Positions 35,442-44,000 are shown, counted from the stretch's first letter. The stretch is 64,000 bases of DNA from Arthrobacter sp. B3I4 (GCF_030816855.1 NZ_JAUSYK010000001.1:2108001-2172000); one strand, 5' to 3'. A program made the numbers and translations. Notes: generated by a model not told the origin, from the sequence alone.

Positions 35442-36527
35442 ATGAGCGGCATCATCGAATTCACCGGCCCGGTGCTCACCGCAGCCGACGAGGAACGGCA
35501 GGGATTGTGGGCTGTCGACGGCAGGCTGACCTTCCAGCGCCCGCTTGAAACACCCGGATCGGTGCTGGACGGATGGGTCATCCCGGGACTCGTCGACGCG
35601 CACTGCCACATCGGCCTGGGCCCGGGCGGGGACGTCTCCGAGGGCGTCGCCGAGCAGCAGGCCCGCACCGACCGCGACGCCGGCACCCTGCTGGTCCGGG
35701 ACGCCGGCGCCGTCCACGACACCCGCTGGATCCAGCAACGCAACGACCTGCCCCGCATCATCCGCGCCGGCCGCCACATTGCCCGGACGCGGCGCTACCT
35801 GCGGGGCCTGGCCATCGAAGTGGAGCCAGAAGACCTCGTCGAGGCGGTCCGCAAACAGGCCCGGGCGGGGGACGGCTGGGTCAAGCTCGTGGGGGACTGG
35901 ATCGACCGCGACGCTGGCGACCTCGCCGCGAGCTTTCCGGCCCAAAGCGTCAAGGACGCAGTCAGCGCGGCCCACGACGAGGGCGCCCGGGTCACGGCGC
36001 ACTGCTTCGCAGAGGACACCCTTGATGACATGCTCGACGCCGGCATCGACTGCATTGAGCACGGAACCGGCCTGCTGCCCCGGCATCTGCCCCGTTTCGT
36101 CGAACAGGGCGTCCCGATCGTGCCGACGCTGACCAACATCGCCACCTTTCCGGACATCGCGGCGCAGGCCGAGGCGAAGTTCCCGCGCTACGCCGCGCAC
36201 ATGCTGGCGCTCTGGGAGCGCCGCGCGGAAAGGGTCCTCGAAGCCTATGAAGCCGGAGTAAGCATCTACGCCGGCACCGATGCCGGCAGCGTGATCAAGC
36301 ACGGCAGGATCGTCGATGAGCTCGAGGCGCTGCACGCTGCCGGGCTCCCGGCTGCTGCTGCCCTCGACGCCGGTGCCTGGGCCGCCCGGAGCTGGCTGGG
36401 AGCCGACGCCATAGCCGAAGGTGCCAGCGCCGACGTCCTGGTCTGCGCCGAGGACCCGCGGACCAACCTCGCCACGCTGCACAGCCCCTGGAACATCGTG
36501 CTGCGGGGGAACGTCCTCGGCAGGTAG
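35442..36527 (+). CDS. Amidohydrolase family protein (imidazolonepropionase-like)
   Basis: A 361-residue metal-dependent hydrolase of the amidohydrolase superfamily. The metal ligands can be followed: HCH (His54, His56), a lysine in GWVKLVGDW that may be carbamylated, histidines in VTAHCF and IEHGTG, and the aspartate in GTDAGS. These fit a binuclear cyclic amidohydrolase or prolidase-like enzyme, and the substrate is not evident. It closes a tight three-gene group with the alpha/beta hydrolase and acetyltransferase genes. Confidence 0.82.
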   Translation: MSGIIEFTGPVLTAADEERQGLWAVDGRLTFQRPLETPGSVLDGWVIPGLVDAHCHIGLGPGGDVSEGVAEQQARTDRDAGTLLVRDAGAVHDTRWIQQRNDLPRIIRAGRHIARTRRYLRGLAIEVEPEDLVEAVRKQARAGDGWVKLVGDWIDRDAGDLAASFPAQSVKDAVSAAHDEGARVTAHCFAEDTLDDMLDAGIDCIEHGTGLLPRHLPRFVEQGVPIVPTLTNIATFPDIAAQAEAKFPRYAAHMLALWERRAERVLEAYEAGVSIYAGTDAGSVIKHGRIVDELEALHAAGLPAAAALDAGAWAARSWLGADAIAEGASADVLVCAEDPRTNLATLHSPWNIVLRGNVLGR

Positions 36528-36539
36528 AGACACCGGCAC

Positions 36540-36568
36540 TTGGAATAAATTGAAGCTTCAAGTAATTT
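36540..36568. promoter_or_regulatory. Palindrome in the VOC gene promoter region
   Basis: TTGAAGCTTCAA (36550-36561) is a perfect 12-bp palindrome in an AT-rich patch. It lies between TTGGAA (36540-36545) and TAATTT (36563-36568), which are 17 bp apart and could act as -35 and -10. The geometry suits a repressor site for the ring-cleavage-type VOC gene downstream. No regulator gene is adjacent. Confidence 0.45.
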
Positions 36569-36624
36569 AGTTCTGTAGAGGGTCATCGAGGGTCGGTGGC
36601 CGCAGAACCACCGGAGCGTTTCAA

Positions 36625-37500
36625 ATGACCGCAGAAGCCAGCAGCCAGGATCTTCTTCCCGCCGAACTCACCATGGGCACCGTGATGCTCAAGGTCGGCG
36701 ACATGAAACTGATGACTGATTACTACCAGCGCGCCCTGGGCCTTGACGTCGTTGCCGACCAGGACGGCGGGCTCTACCTTGGGCGCGGGCAGAAGCCGCT
36801 GGTCCATCTGGCCCCCGCGCCGGGGCTGAATCTGCCCTCCCGCGGCGAGGCCGGCCTCTTCCACACTGCCCTGCTGTTTCAGGACCAGTCCTCGCTGGCG
36901 GCGACGATTGCCTCAGCCGCCCAGTACGAGCCGCAGTCCTTCACCGGCAGCGCCGACCACCTGGTCAGTGAGGCCTTCTACTTCAACGACCCGGAGGGCA
37001 ACGGGATCGAGCTGTACTGGGACCGGCCCCGCGACGCCTGGTCCTGGGACGGCACGAACGTCGTGATGGACAGCCTCGCCCTGCCGCCGCAGCGCTACCT
37101 GGAGCAGCACCTGACCGAAGCGTCCCTGGCCGGCCAGCGCGAGGCGGACGCCGGCGTCGGGCACGTCCACCTGCAGGTCGGCGACGTGCAGTCCGCCCAC
37201 GACTTCTACGTCGGCACGCTCGGTTTCGAGAAGACCGCCGGCTGGCACGGGCAGGCGCTCTTCGTCTCCGCCGGCGGCTACCACCACCACATGGCCATGA
37301 ACGTCTGGAACAGCCGCGGCGCCGGACCACGGCGCGACACCCTGGGCCTGGGCGAGGTGCTGATCGAAGTGCCCTCAGGCGACGACGTCGGCGCCCTCGC
37401 GGACCGGCTCAAGTCCGCCAGGGTCCAGTCCCATCACACCGGGGCCGAGTTGCGCTTCGAGGATCCCTGGCGCAACCGGATCCGGGTCGCCGTCCGCTAG
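36625..37500 (+). CDS. VOC family protein, two-domain catechol-dioxygenase/glyoxalase-like
   Basis: A 291-residue protein with two vicinal-oxygen-chelate domains (about 15-130 and 160-290). Each domain shows the TVMLKVGDM or HVHLQVGDV opening. Candidate metal ligands are histidines in LFHTALL, GHVHL and YHHHMAMN, and glutamates in NGIELYWDRP and GEVLIEVP. It resembles CatE-type catechol 2,3-dioxygenases of Firmicutes that detoxify quinones, but the substrate is not proven. It is a single gene with its own promoter region containing a palindrome. Confidence 0.82.
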   Translation: MTAEASSQDLLPAELTMGTVMLKVGDMKLMTDYYQRALGLDVVADQDGGLYLGRGQKPLVHLAPAPGLNLPSRGEAGLFHTALLFQDQSSLAATIASAAQYEPQSFTGSADHLVSEAFYFNDPEGNGIELYWDRPRDAWSWDGTNVVMDSLALPPQRYLEQHLTEASLAGQREADAGVGHVHLQVGDVQSAHDFYVGTLGFEKTAGWHGQALFVSAGGYHHHMAMNVWNSRGAGPRRDTLGLGEVLIEVPSGDDVGALADRLKSARVQSHHTGAELRFEDPWRNRIRVAVR

Positions 37501-37529
37501 GCGCCCGTCGGCAGCCGGCGCCCGTCCCG

Positions 37530-37586
37530 GCGTCGCTTCAGCCTAACCGCGCCGGGCCGGGCGGAGCGGTTAGGCTGAAGCGACGC
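37530..37586. repeat. Perfect 21-bp inverted repeat
   Basis: Arms 37530-37550 and 37566-37586 are exactly complementary over 21 bp, with a 15-base GC-rich loop. Each arm carries TTAGGCT (or its complement), which resembles an actinobacterial -10 element. The right arm lies about 45 bp before the next gene. It could be a terminator of the VOC gene, although no T tract follows, or a regulatory hairpin or mirrored promoter for the gene downstream. Confidence 0.7.
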
Positions 37587-37630
37587 TGAAACCGCGGCCC
37601 GGCGCCGCCAGAAATCAAAGGATGGGTTCC

Positions 37631-38068
37631 ATGGGATTCACCGAAGTCTTTGTCTCCACCCACGATGAAGCCCTCAAGCGGGCGGCGGCCCTCGATGGCG
37701 GCGCGGCGGCGGCAACTGGCGCCGTCCGGATCCCGGAGATCAGCGATTACGAAGTCGAGCGGCTGGGGGACCTGGCCGGCACCGCGGTGCACGCTGCGGG
37801 CGCCGATTATGAGCTGGCGATGGTGGACGTGGCCAGCGATTCGCTGCTGGGCGTTCCCGCCGCCATGGTCCGGGCCCTCGCCGACCTGCTCAGCTACGAA
37901 ACCGAAGGCGAAGGCGACGTCTTGGCCGAAGTCAGCGAAGCCTGGGCCGCCGAGGAGGACATGCCCTTCGGCGCCGAGGAGGCCGGGCGCTATGTCCGGC
38001 AGCTCGCCGAGCTGGCCGCCGGCGTGGACCCCGCCACGAAGGCCGGACTCTACGTCTGGACGTCCTGA
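37631..38068 (+). CDS. Hypothetical protein, acidic
   Basis: I do not recognise this 145-residue acidic protein. It starts MGFTEVFVSTHDEALKRAAA and is rich in Ala, Glu and Asp, with no membrane segment, signal peptide or obvious catalytic motif. ATG 37631 is preferred over ATG 37622 because AAGGA ends 8 bp upstream. It stands alone between the inverted repeat and the rpsP promoter. Codon usage appears like that of its neighbours, with GC-rich third positions, so it looks like a genuine gene. Confidence 0.72.
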   Translation: MGFTEVFVSTHDEALKRAAALDGGAAAATGAVRIPEISDYEVERLGDLAGTAVHAAGADYELAMVDVASDSLLGVPAAMVRALADLLSYETEGEGDVLAEVSEAWAAEEDMPFGAEEAGRYVRQLAELAAGVDPATKAGLYVWTS

Positions 38069-38112
38069 CCGCCGGAGAATCCCGCCCCGCCGGGCCCGCC
38101 GCGGGTGTCAAG

Positions 38113-38141
38113 TCGAAATCCGCGCGGTGATCTGGCACAAT
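38113..38141 (+). promoter_or_regulatory. Promoter candidate for the rpsP operon
   Basis: TCGAAA (38113-38118) and CACAAT (38136-38141) are separated by 17 bp. A leader of about 130 bases would precede rpsP, which is long enough for leader regulation, though I identify no known ribosomal-protein motif in it. Confidence 0.35.
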
Positions 38142-38275
38142 AAACAGGTACTCGATCTGCGTGGCCCCTCTCTCCGCGTCCGGATCCTGTCCTTTAGAAC
38201 CCCCTAGTACGGCCCGCCCCACGGGTGCAGAACGCCGGGCTCGACCCCGTTTCAGAAACAGGAGTGACCACAAAA

Positions 38276-38698
38276 GTGGCCGTAAAGATTCGCCTTAAGC
38301 GCTTCGGTAAGATGCGCGCACCGTACTACCGCATCGTCGTCATGGACGCACGCTCCAAGCGTGATGGCCGTGCCATCGAAGAGATCGGCAAGTACCACCC
38401 GACCGAAGAGCCCTCGTACATCGAGGTCAACTCGGACCGTGCCCAGTACTGGCTCGGCGTCGGCGCACAGCCGTCAGAGCAGGTTGCCGCGATCCTGAAG
38501 ATCACCGGTGACTGGCAGAAGTTCAAGGGTCTCCCGGGCCAGGAGGGCACCTTGAAGACCAAGGCTGCCAAGGAAGCCTTCGTCGCCCCGGAAAAGGGTT
38601 CCGTGATCATCCCGGAAGCCATCACCAAGAAGGCTAAGAAGGACGACGCCGCCGAGGCTCCTGCCGAGGCCGAAGCAGAGACCACCGAGGCTGAGTAA
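38276..38698 (+). CDS. rpsP: 30S ribosomal protein S16
   Basis: S16 is an early-assembling small-subunit protein. The N-terminus [20 protein letters not shown] is diagnostic. The protein has 140 residues because of a Lys/Ala/Glu-rich C-terminal tail common in actinobacteria. GTG 38276 is chosen as it begins the conserved sequence, with AGGAG 11 bp upstream. An in-frame GTG at 38264 overlaps that site. khpA begins 1 bp after the stop, in the classical rpsP-khpA-rimM-trmD-rplS order. Confidence 0.96.
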   Translation: MAVKIRLKRFGKMRAPYYRIVVMDARSKRDGRAIEEIGKYHPTEEPSYIEVNSDRAQYWLGVGAQPSEQVAAILKITGDWQKFKGLPGQEGTLKTKAAKEAFVAPEKGSVIIPEAITKKAKKDDAAEAPAEAEAETTEAE

Positions 38699-38699
38699 C

Positions 38700-38942
38700 T
38701 TGCTGGCAGAAGCGCTCGAACACCTGGTCCGCGGGATTGTTGACAGCCCCGAGGACGTCAAGGTCAGTGCGAAGAACAACCGCCGCGGGGACACCCTCGA
38801 AGTGCGCGTTCATCAGGACGACCTCGGACGGGTGATCGGACGCCAGGGCCGCACCGCACGCGCACTGCGCACTGTGGTGGCGGCGCTGGCCGAAGGTGAG
38901 CCGGTTCGGGTCGACGTCGTCGACACCGACCGCCGCCGGTAG
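38700..38942 (+). CDS. khpA: KH-domain RNA-binding protein KhpA (YlqC)
   Basis: An 80-residue single KH-domain protein. The RNA-binding GxxG loop is visible in GRVIGRQGRTARALRTV. KhpA works with KhpB in small-RNA and cell-division control in Gram-positives. The start is TTG 38700, immediately after rpsP. A strong hairpin with a short T run lies 25 bp after the stop and separates it from rimM. Confidence 0.93.
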   Translation: MLAEALEHLVRGIVDSPEDVKVSAKNNRRGDTLEVRVHQDDLGRVIGRQGRTARALRTVVAALAEGEPVRVDVVDTDRRR

Positions 38943-38966
38943 CGCGGCCAGCAGTACTTGATCTTT

Positions 38967-39012
38967 AGTCCGGCCCCTTCACCAGCTTATGGTGGAGGGG
39001 CCGGACTGTTTT
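38967..39012 (+). terminator. Terminator-like hairpin between khpA and rimM
   Basis: A 17-bp stem with one G-U pair (38967-38983 with 38991-39007), a seven-base loop and GTTTT immediately after. It sits inside a gene cluster usually thought to be one operon, so it probably acts as an attenuator or partial terminator that lowers rimM-trmD expression relative to rpsP. Confidence 0.75.
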
Positions 39013-39066
39013 GCGCACGAAGCGCAATCAACCCCGCGATTTTATCGAGACCGAACAGAGGAACAC

Positions 39067-39639
39067 ATGCAGCTCCAGGTGGCACGAATCGGCAAGCCCC
39101 ACGGCATCCGCGGCGAAGTAACCGTCCAGGTGCTCACGGACGCCCCCGGTGACCGCTTCGTTCCCGGCACCCAGTTCGTGGTGGAACCGGCCTCGGCCGG
39201 CCCGCTGACGGTGGAGAGCGCCCGCTGGAACAAGGACATCCTGCTGCTGGCGTTCGAGGAAGTGGAAACCCGCAATGACGCGGAGACCCTCCGCGGCGCG
39301 AAGCTCTTCATCGAGACCGAGGAACTGGACGAGGACGACGACGAGGGCTGGTACGAGCACGAGCTTGTCGGCCTGGATGTCCGGGTCGGCGACAGGGTCG
39401 TCGGCAAGGTCTCCGGCCTGCACACCATGCCGGTCCAGGACCTGCTGGTGGTCACGGACCAGGACGGCAAGGAAATCCTCATCCCGTTCGTGGAGCAGAT
39501 CGTCCCCGAAGTCAACGTCGGCGAGAAGTACGTGCTCGTCACGCCGCCGGAAGGACTCTTCGAGGTCAACACCGACGCCGGAGCGACCCCGGACGACGGC
39601 GAAGCCGACGCCGAGAGCGCCCCGGGGGACAACGCCTAA
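39067..39639 (+). CDS. rimM: Ribosome maturation factor RimM
   Basis: RimM assists 16S rRNA processing and 30S head assembly, binding S19. The N-terminal domain starts [22 protein letters not shown]-barrel follows ([13 protein letters not shown], then [15 protein letters not shown]). It is 190 residues long with an acidic C-terminal tail. ATG 39067 is preceded by AGAGGA. trmD starts 1 bp after the stop. Confidence 0.95.
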   Translation: MQLQVARIGKPHGIRGEVTVQVLTDAPGDRFVPGTQFVVEPASAGPLTVESARWNKDILLLAFEEVETRNDAETLRGAKLFIETEELDEDDDEGWYEHELVGLDVRVGDRVVGKVSGLHTMPVQDLLVVTDQDGKEILIPFVEQIVPEVNVGEKYVLVTPPEGLFEVNTDAGATPDDGEADAESAPGDNA

Positions 39640-39640
39640 G

Positions 39641-40444
39641 ATGCGGATCGACGTCGTCAGCATCTTCCCGGAGTATTTGGCACCGCTGGAGCTGTCCCTG
39701 ATCGGCAAGGCACGCCAGGACGGGCTGCTGGATCTGGCAGTCCACGACCTCCGGAGCTTCACCACAGACCGGCACCGCACCGTCGACGACACCCCGTACG
39801 GTGGCGGCGCCGGCATGGTGATGAAGCCTGAACCCTGGGCGCAGGCCCTGGCCGCCGTGGCAGCGGCGGGGCCCGAGCGGGCCGAGGGAACCGGCAAGCC
39901 CGTGCTGATCGTCCCGTCCCCGGCGGGGGAGCGCTTCAGCCAGGCGATCGCCCACGAACTCGCCGAAGAAGACCAGCTGGTCTTCGCCTGCGGACGCTAC
40001 GAGGGCATCGACGAACGCGTCCTGGAATGGGCCGCGGAGCATTTCACCGTCCGGCCGATGAGCCTAGGCGACTATGTGCTCAACGGCGGCGAGGTGGCGG
40101 TGCTGGCCATGGTCGAGGCGGTGGGCCGCCTGCTGCCCGGCGTCGTCGGGAACCCGGAATCCCTGGTGGAGGAGTCCCACTCTGACGGCCTGCTGGAATA
40201 TCCGGTCTACACCAAGCCCTCCAGCTGGCGGGACCGCGAGGTTCCGGCCGTGCTGCTCAGCGGCAACCACGGCAAGATCGCCCAGTGGCGCCGGCACGAG
40301 CAGTACCGTCGCACCGCGGAGCGCCGCCCGGACCTGCTCGAAACGTTCGACGCCGGCCACCTGCCCCGCGCGGACCGGACGGCGTTCGGTGAACTGGGGT
40401 ACGACGTCGTCGACGGCCGCCTTCAGCGCCGCCCGAACGCGTAA
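39641..40444 (+). CDS. trmD: tRNA (guanine37-N1)-methyltransferase TrmD
   Basis: TrmD methylates G37 of tRNAs to prevent frameshifting. It is a SPOUT-fold enzyme of 267 residues. It begins [12 protein letters not shown]. The knot region shows [11 protein letters not shown] and [12 protein letters not shown], and the active-site Asp is within [13 protein letters not shown] or nearby. The start at ATG 39641 directly follows rimM. The upstream open frame is only a shadow of rimM. Confidence 0.95.
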   Translation: MRIDVVSIFPEYLAPLELSLIGKARQDGLLDLAVHDLRSFTTDRHRTVDDTPYGGGAGMVMKPEPWAQALAAVAAAGPERAEGTGKPVLIVPSPAGERFSQAIAHELAEEDQLVFACGRYEGIDERVLEWAAEHFTVRPMSLGDYVLNGGEVAVLAMVEAVGRLLPGVVGNPESLVEESHSDGLLEYPVYTKPSSWRDREVPAVLLSGNHGKIAQWRRHEQYRRTAERRPDLLETFDAGHLPRADRTAFGELGYDVVDGRLQRRPNA

Positions 40445-40475
40445 CCCGGGCGGCCCGGCTGCGCAAGCCGCCTCT

Positions 40476-40494
40476 GCCGATTCACCAAATCGGC
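40476..40494 (+). terminator. Small hairpin in the trmD-rplS gap
   Basis: GCCGATT and AATCGGC form a perfect 7-bp stem with a five-base loop, 32 bp after trmD. There is no T tract. The rest of the 262-bp gap before rplS holds no gene and presumably contains the rplS promoter and leader. I find no clear -35/-10 pair. Confidence 0.3.
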
Positions 40495-40706
40495 CCCGAA
40501 TGTGGCAAAATTGGTCCTTGTGCCTGCTGGGTGCGAACCTGCCACAGGGGGAGCGTCACCAACAGCGCGGCACCCCGGTCCCGGTCAACTCCTGACTGGA
40601 CCGGAACGACAAAACTTTCGGCGGGAATTTCCGGTGCGCACAGCATCCGGGCTTGCCCGCCGTGACCCAAAGTGAATGACCTGTGGCGTTCACCAGGAGT
40701 GGATCA

Positions 40707-41066
40707 ATGCATATCCTCGATTCCGTAGACGCAGCTTCGCTGCGCAGCGATGTTCCCGAGTTCCGCGCGGGTGACACCATCAAGGTGCACGTGAACATCA
40801 TCGAAGGCAAGAACTCCCGTGTCCAGGTCTTCCAGGGCTTCGTCCTGGGCCGCCAGGGCGACGGCGTCCGTGAAACCTTCACCGTCCGCAAGGTCTCCTT
40901 CGGCGTGGGCGTGGAGCGTACCTTCCCGGTGCACTCCCCGATCATCGACAAGATCGAGCTCGTCTCCAAGGGTGACGTGCGCCGCGCCAAGCTTTACTAC
41001 ATGCGTGCACTGCGCGGTAAGGCTGCGAAGATCAAGGAAAAGCGCGACTTCCAGACCGCCAAGTAA
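40707..41066 (+). CDS. rplS: 50S ribosomal protein L19
   Basis: L19 lies at the subunit interface. It has 119 residues beginning [19 protein letters not shown], with [16 protein letters not shown] and the basic C-terminus typical of the family. ATG 40707 follows AGGAG by 7 bp. A GTG 24 bp upstream is in frame but lies before the ribosome-binding site. A terminator-shaped hairpin occurs 110 bp downstream, inside lepB. Confidence 0.96.
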   Translation: MHILDSVDAASLRSDVPEFRAGDTIKVHVNIIEGKNSRVQVFQGFVLGRQGDGVRETFTVRKVSFGVGVERTFPVHSPIIDKIELVSKGDVRRAKLYYMRALRGKAAKIKEKRDFQTAK

Positions 41067-41166
41067 GTCCTCCGGACTTTCTTCAGCGGATCCACGGCTG
41101 GCCCGGCACGCGCCGGACCGCCCGCCACTGCGCCGATCTCCAGAAAAGCGTTAGAGGATACGGATC

Positions 41167-41844
41167 ATGGAACAGACAAAACGCCAGCCCGGGAAACTGG
41201 GCTGGCGTTTTGCGTTGCTGGGCCTGGTCTTGGCGGTGGCCGTCTCCGGCCTGGTCCGCTCGCTCTGGCTGGACATCTACTTCATCCCCTCGGCATCAAT
41301 GGAACCGCTGCTGCGCGACGGGGACCGGATCGTTGTCTCCCGCACCGCCTTCTCCTCGGCGCCCGTCCGCCGCGGCGACGTGGTGGTGTTCGACGGGCGC
41401 GGCTCCTTCGCCCCGCTCAACAGCGGCCGGGGGCCGGCAGGTGATTTCCTCGCTGGCGCCGGCCACTGGCTCGGCCTGACCGGCAGCGACAACACCTACG
41501 TCAAACGCGTCATCGGGCTTCCGGGCGACCACGTCATCTGTTGCGACGCCGACGGCAGGCTCACAGTCAACGGCCAGCAAGTTGAGGAACCCTATGTGTA
41601 TCAGGGCGACGCACCGAGCACCTTGAAGTTCAGCACGATCGTGCCGGACGGCCGGCTCTGGCTGATGGGGGACCACCGCTCGAAATCGGCTGATTCCCGA
41701 AGCCTGCTGGGCGCTCCCGGTGGCGGCATGGTGCCGCTCGACCGGGTGATCGGAAGGCCGGTACAGATCATCTGGCCGCTTGATAGATTTGCAGCTATAC
41801 CGCGGCCCGACGAGGCCGCCACGACGATAAAGAACGGACAGTAG
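41167..41844 (+). CDS. lepB: Signal peptidase I, first copy
   Basis: Type I signal peptidase that cleaves exported preproteins outside the membrane. It has 225 residues. One transmembrane helix (about 15-37) is followed by the catalytic serine S44 in IPSASM and the general-base lysine K113 in YVKRVIGLPGD. The box E motif reads MGDHRSKSADSR, with His in place of the usual Asn. The ATG at 41167 follows GAGGATACGG. Codons 4-16 form a perfect hairpin with a T run, so expression may depend on readthrough or translation. The second copy starts immediately after the stop codon. Confidence 0.9.
   Translation: MEQTKRQPGKLGWRFALLGLVLAVAVSGLVRSLWLDIYFIPSASMEPLLRDGDRIVVSRTAFSSAPVRRGDVVVFDGRGSFAPLNSGRGPAGDFLAGAGHWLGLTGSDNTYVKRVIGLPGDHVICCDADGRLTVNGQQVEEPYVYQGDAPSTLKFSTIVPDGRLWLMGDHRSKSADSRSLLGAPGGGMVPLDRVIGRPVQIIWPLDRFAAIPRPDEAATTIKNGQ
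41177..41212 (+). terminator. Terminator-like hairpin within the first codons of lepB
   Basis: AAAACGCCAGCCC (41178-41190) pairs perfectly with GGGCTGGCGTTTT (41199-41211) around an eight-base loop, and the flanking C41177-G41212 adds a 14th pair. The arm ends in TTTT. It is 10 bp downstream of the lepB start codon and 110 bp after rplS. It could end the rplS transcript while also encoding part of the signal peptidase. Confidence 0.7.
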
Positions 41845-42825
41845 ATGCCCGAGACCGGACCCCGGACTCCTGATCCGCAGGGGCACAACGAGCCCCGGGT
41901 GACGTCCTCGCCCATTCCCGCCGGCGAGCACCCGACGACGCAGCTTCCCGCTGTGCCGCGGCCCGAGGGTGCCGACGGCGGCTCTGCGCCGGCGCACGGC
42001 GGCTCTGCGCCGGCACGGCCCGTGCAAGCCGGGCGCGCCCGGCCTGCCCCCGAGCGTGCCGCCGGGGTGCCGCAGGACGGGCCCTCGCACGCCGGTCCGA
42101 CGTCGGCGAAGGCCCGGAAGGCGAAAGCGCGCGAGGGCCGGAGCCCCGCCGTCGTCTGGCTGAAGGAGGTCGCCACGGTCGTGGTGATCGCCGTCGTGCT
42201 GTCGTTCCTGATCAAAACGTTCCTGTTCCGGGCCTTCTACATCCCGTCCGAATCCATGATGAACACCCTCGACGTCAACGACCGGATCTTCGTCAACCTG
42301 CTGGTCCCCGAGCCCATTGCCATGCAGCGCGGCGACGTTGTGGTATTCCGGGACGCCAAGGGCTGGCTGGTGCCGACCGCGCAGAAGCCGGCCGGGCCGT
42401 TCACCGGCGTGCAGGACGCCCTGACCTTCGTCGGCCTGCTGCCGGACAACTCCGAACAGCACCTCGTCAAGCGTGTCATCGGCCTGCCCGGTGACCACGT
42501 GGTCTGCTGCGACGGCAGCGGTCGGCTTACCGTCAACGGCGCGCCGCTGGACGAGAAATACGTCAACAATGTCGAGGTCCCGCAGGAACGCGACTTCGAC
42601 GTCGTCGTGCCCGCCGGCAAGGTCTGGGTGATGGGGGATAACCGCAACCATTCCGCGGACTCGCGGGCACACATGGAAAACGGCGGCGGCTTCATTGACG
42701 TCGCCGACATTGAAGGCAAAGCGGCGGTGATCGCCTGGCCGCTCAACCGGATCACGGCGCTGGACAACTACCCGGACGTTTTCAGCGGTGTCCCGGCACC
42801 CGCGAAGGCACCGGCAGGCAAGTAG
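41845..42825 (+). CDS. lepB: Signal peptidase I, second copy
   Basis: A 326-residue paralogue of the preceding gene. A cytoplasmic Pro/Ala-rich region of about 100 residues, with GGSAPA repeats, precedes the transmembrane helix (about 105-128). The catalytic pair is S137 (IPSESM) and K209 (LVKRVIGLPGD), and box E is the canonical MGDNRNHSADSR. Both copies share VIGLPGDHV followed by a CC pair. The ATG directly follows the first lepB stop, so the two are probably co-transcribed. rnhB starts 6 bp downstream. Division of substrates between the two peptidases is unknown. Confidence 0.93.
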   Translation: MPETGPRTPDPQGHNEPRVTSSPIPAGEHPTTQLPAVPRPEGADGGSAPAHGGSAPARPVQAGRARPAPERAAGVPQDGPSHAGPTSAKARKAKAREGRSPAVVWLKEVATVVVIAVVLSFLIKTFLFRAFYIPSESMMNTLDVNDRIFVNLLVPEPIAMQRGDVVVFRDAKGWLVPTAQKPAGPFTGVQDALTFVGLLPDNSEQHLVKRVIGLPGDHVVCCDGSGRLTVNGAPLDEKYVNNVEVPQERDFDVVVPAGKVWVMGDNRNHSADSRAHMENGGGFIDVADIEGKAAVIAWPLNRITALDNYPDVFSGVPAPAKAPAGK

Positions 42826-42831
42826 GACAAC

Positions 42832-43518
42832 GTGTCAGAAGCTCCAACCCTCGACTACGAGCGCCGCTTCCGGGGCTCCGGCGCCCGGCTCCTCGCCGGG
42901 ATCGATGAGGTGGGCCGCGGCGCCCTCGCCGGACCGGTCAGCGTCGGAATCGCCGTCGTGGACCTGCACAAACAAAAGCTGCTCGCTGATGTGCGGGACA
43001 GCAAGCTGCTCAAGATCGCGGAGCGGGAGCGGCTCGAGCCGCTGGTCCGCAGCTGGAGCGTCGCCTCCGCCGTCGGCCACGCCTCGGCCGCCGAGATCGA
43101 CGCCCTCGGAATCATCGCCGCGCTCCGGCTTGCCGGGAACCGCGCGTGGTGCGCGGTGCTGGCGGCCGGCGTTGTGCCCGATGTGGTGCTGCTGGACGGG
43201 AGCCACAACTGGCTGTCACCGGCGGCGCAGGCGTCCTTGTTCGACCCGGAACCCGAGGACGCGGGCCCGGACGAGCCGGTCTGCGACGCACCCGTCCACA
43301 CCCTGGTGAAGGCCGACATGCAGTGCCTGAGCGTGGCGGCGGCGTCGGTGCTGGCCAAGGTCGAACGCGACCGCCAAATGACGGCCCTGCACACCGAGTA
43401 CCCCGCCTTCGGCTGGAACGAGAACAAAGGCTACGGAACCGCCGCGCACAAGGACGCGCTCCGCGCCGCCGGGCCGACGCCGTATCACCGGGTCAGCTGG
43501 CAGCTGCTCAGCGCCTGA
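42832..43518 (+). CDS. rnhB: Ribonuclease HII
   Basis: RNase HII removes RNA from RNA-DNA hybrids and initiates ribonucleotide excision repair. The catalytic Asp25-Glu26 lie in GIDEVGRG, with further aspartates in [10 protein letters not shown] and VKADMQ. It has 228 residues with an actinobacterial insertion of acidic residues around 140-155. The GTG start is 6 bp after the second lepB. Confidence 0.94.
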   Translation: MSEAPTLDYERRFRGSGARLLAGIDEVGRGALAGPVSVGIAVVDLHKQKLLADVRDSKLLKIAERERLEPLVRSWSVASAVGHASAAEIDALGIIAALRLAGNRAWCAVLAAGVVPDVVLLDGSHNWLSPAAQASLFDPEPEDAGPDEPVCDAPVHTLVKADMQCLSVAAASVLAKVERDRQMTALHTEYPAFGWNENKGYGTAAHKDALRAAGPTPYHRVSWQLLSA

Positions 43519-43581
43519 ACGGAGGCCCGGTCCGGTGGGGCAGTGGCGCATGCCCGGGGCCGGATGGTGCAAGATGGAACC

Positions 43582-43908
43582 ATGAGTGCCGAGGACCTTG
43601 AAAACTATGAGACCGACATGGAGCTGCAGCTCTACCGCGAATACCGCGACGTCGCCGGGTTGTTCAGTTACGTGGTCGAGACCGAACGGCGTTTCTACCT
43701 GGCCAACCACGTGGACCTCCAAGCCCGCAGCGCCGACGGCGAGGTCTACTTCGACCTGACCCTCCAGGACGCCTGGGTCTGGGACGTGTACCGCTCTGCC
43801 AGGTTCGTCAAAAGCGTCCGGGTCATCACCTTCAAGGACGTCAACGTCGAAGAGCTCCCGCGCAGCGAGGAACTGGCGCTGCCCAAGGTTGAGGACCTGG
43901 GGAACTAG
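43582..43908 (+). CDS. DUF2469 family protein
   Basis: A 108-residue acidic protein of the conserved actinobacterial DUF2469 family, recognisable by MSAEDLENYETDMELQLYRE and DAWVWDVYRSARFV. Its function is unknown. It regularly lies between rnhB and yraN in this phylum. ATG 43582 begins the conserved sequence. An in-frame ATG at 43564 would add six residues. Confidence 0.9.
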   Translation: MSAEDLENYETDMELQLYREYRDVAGLFSYVVETERRFYLANHVDLQARSADGEVYFDLTLQDAWVWDVYRSARFVKSVRVITFKDVNVEELPRSEELALPKVEDLGN

Positions 43909-44000
43909 AATAAGCGCCGGACTTACTCACATAGCCGAAGTTTCCCACATAGCCCGATAGCCCGCCTCGTGCAGGGCGTTCCGCGCCGCATGCTGGAGGC

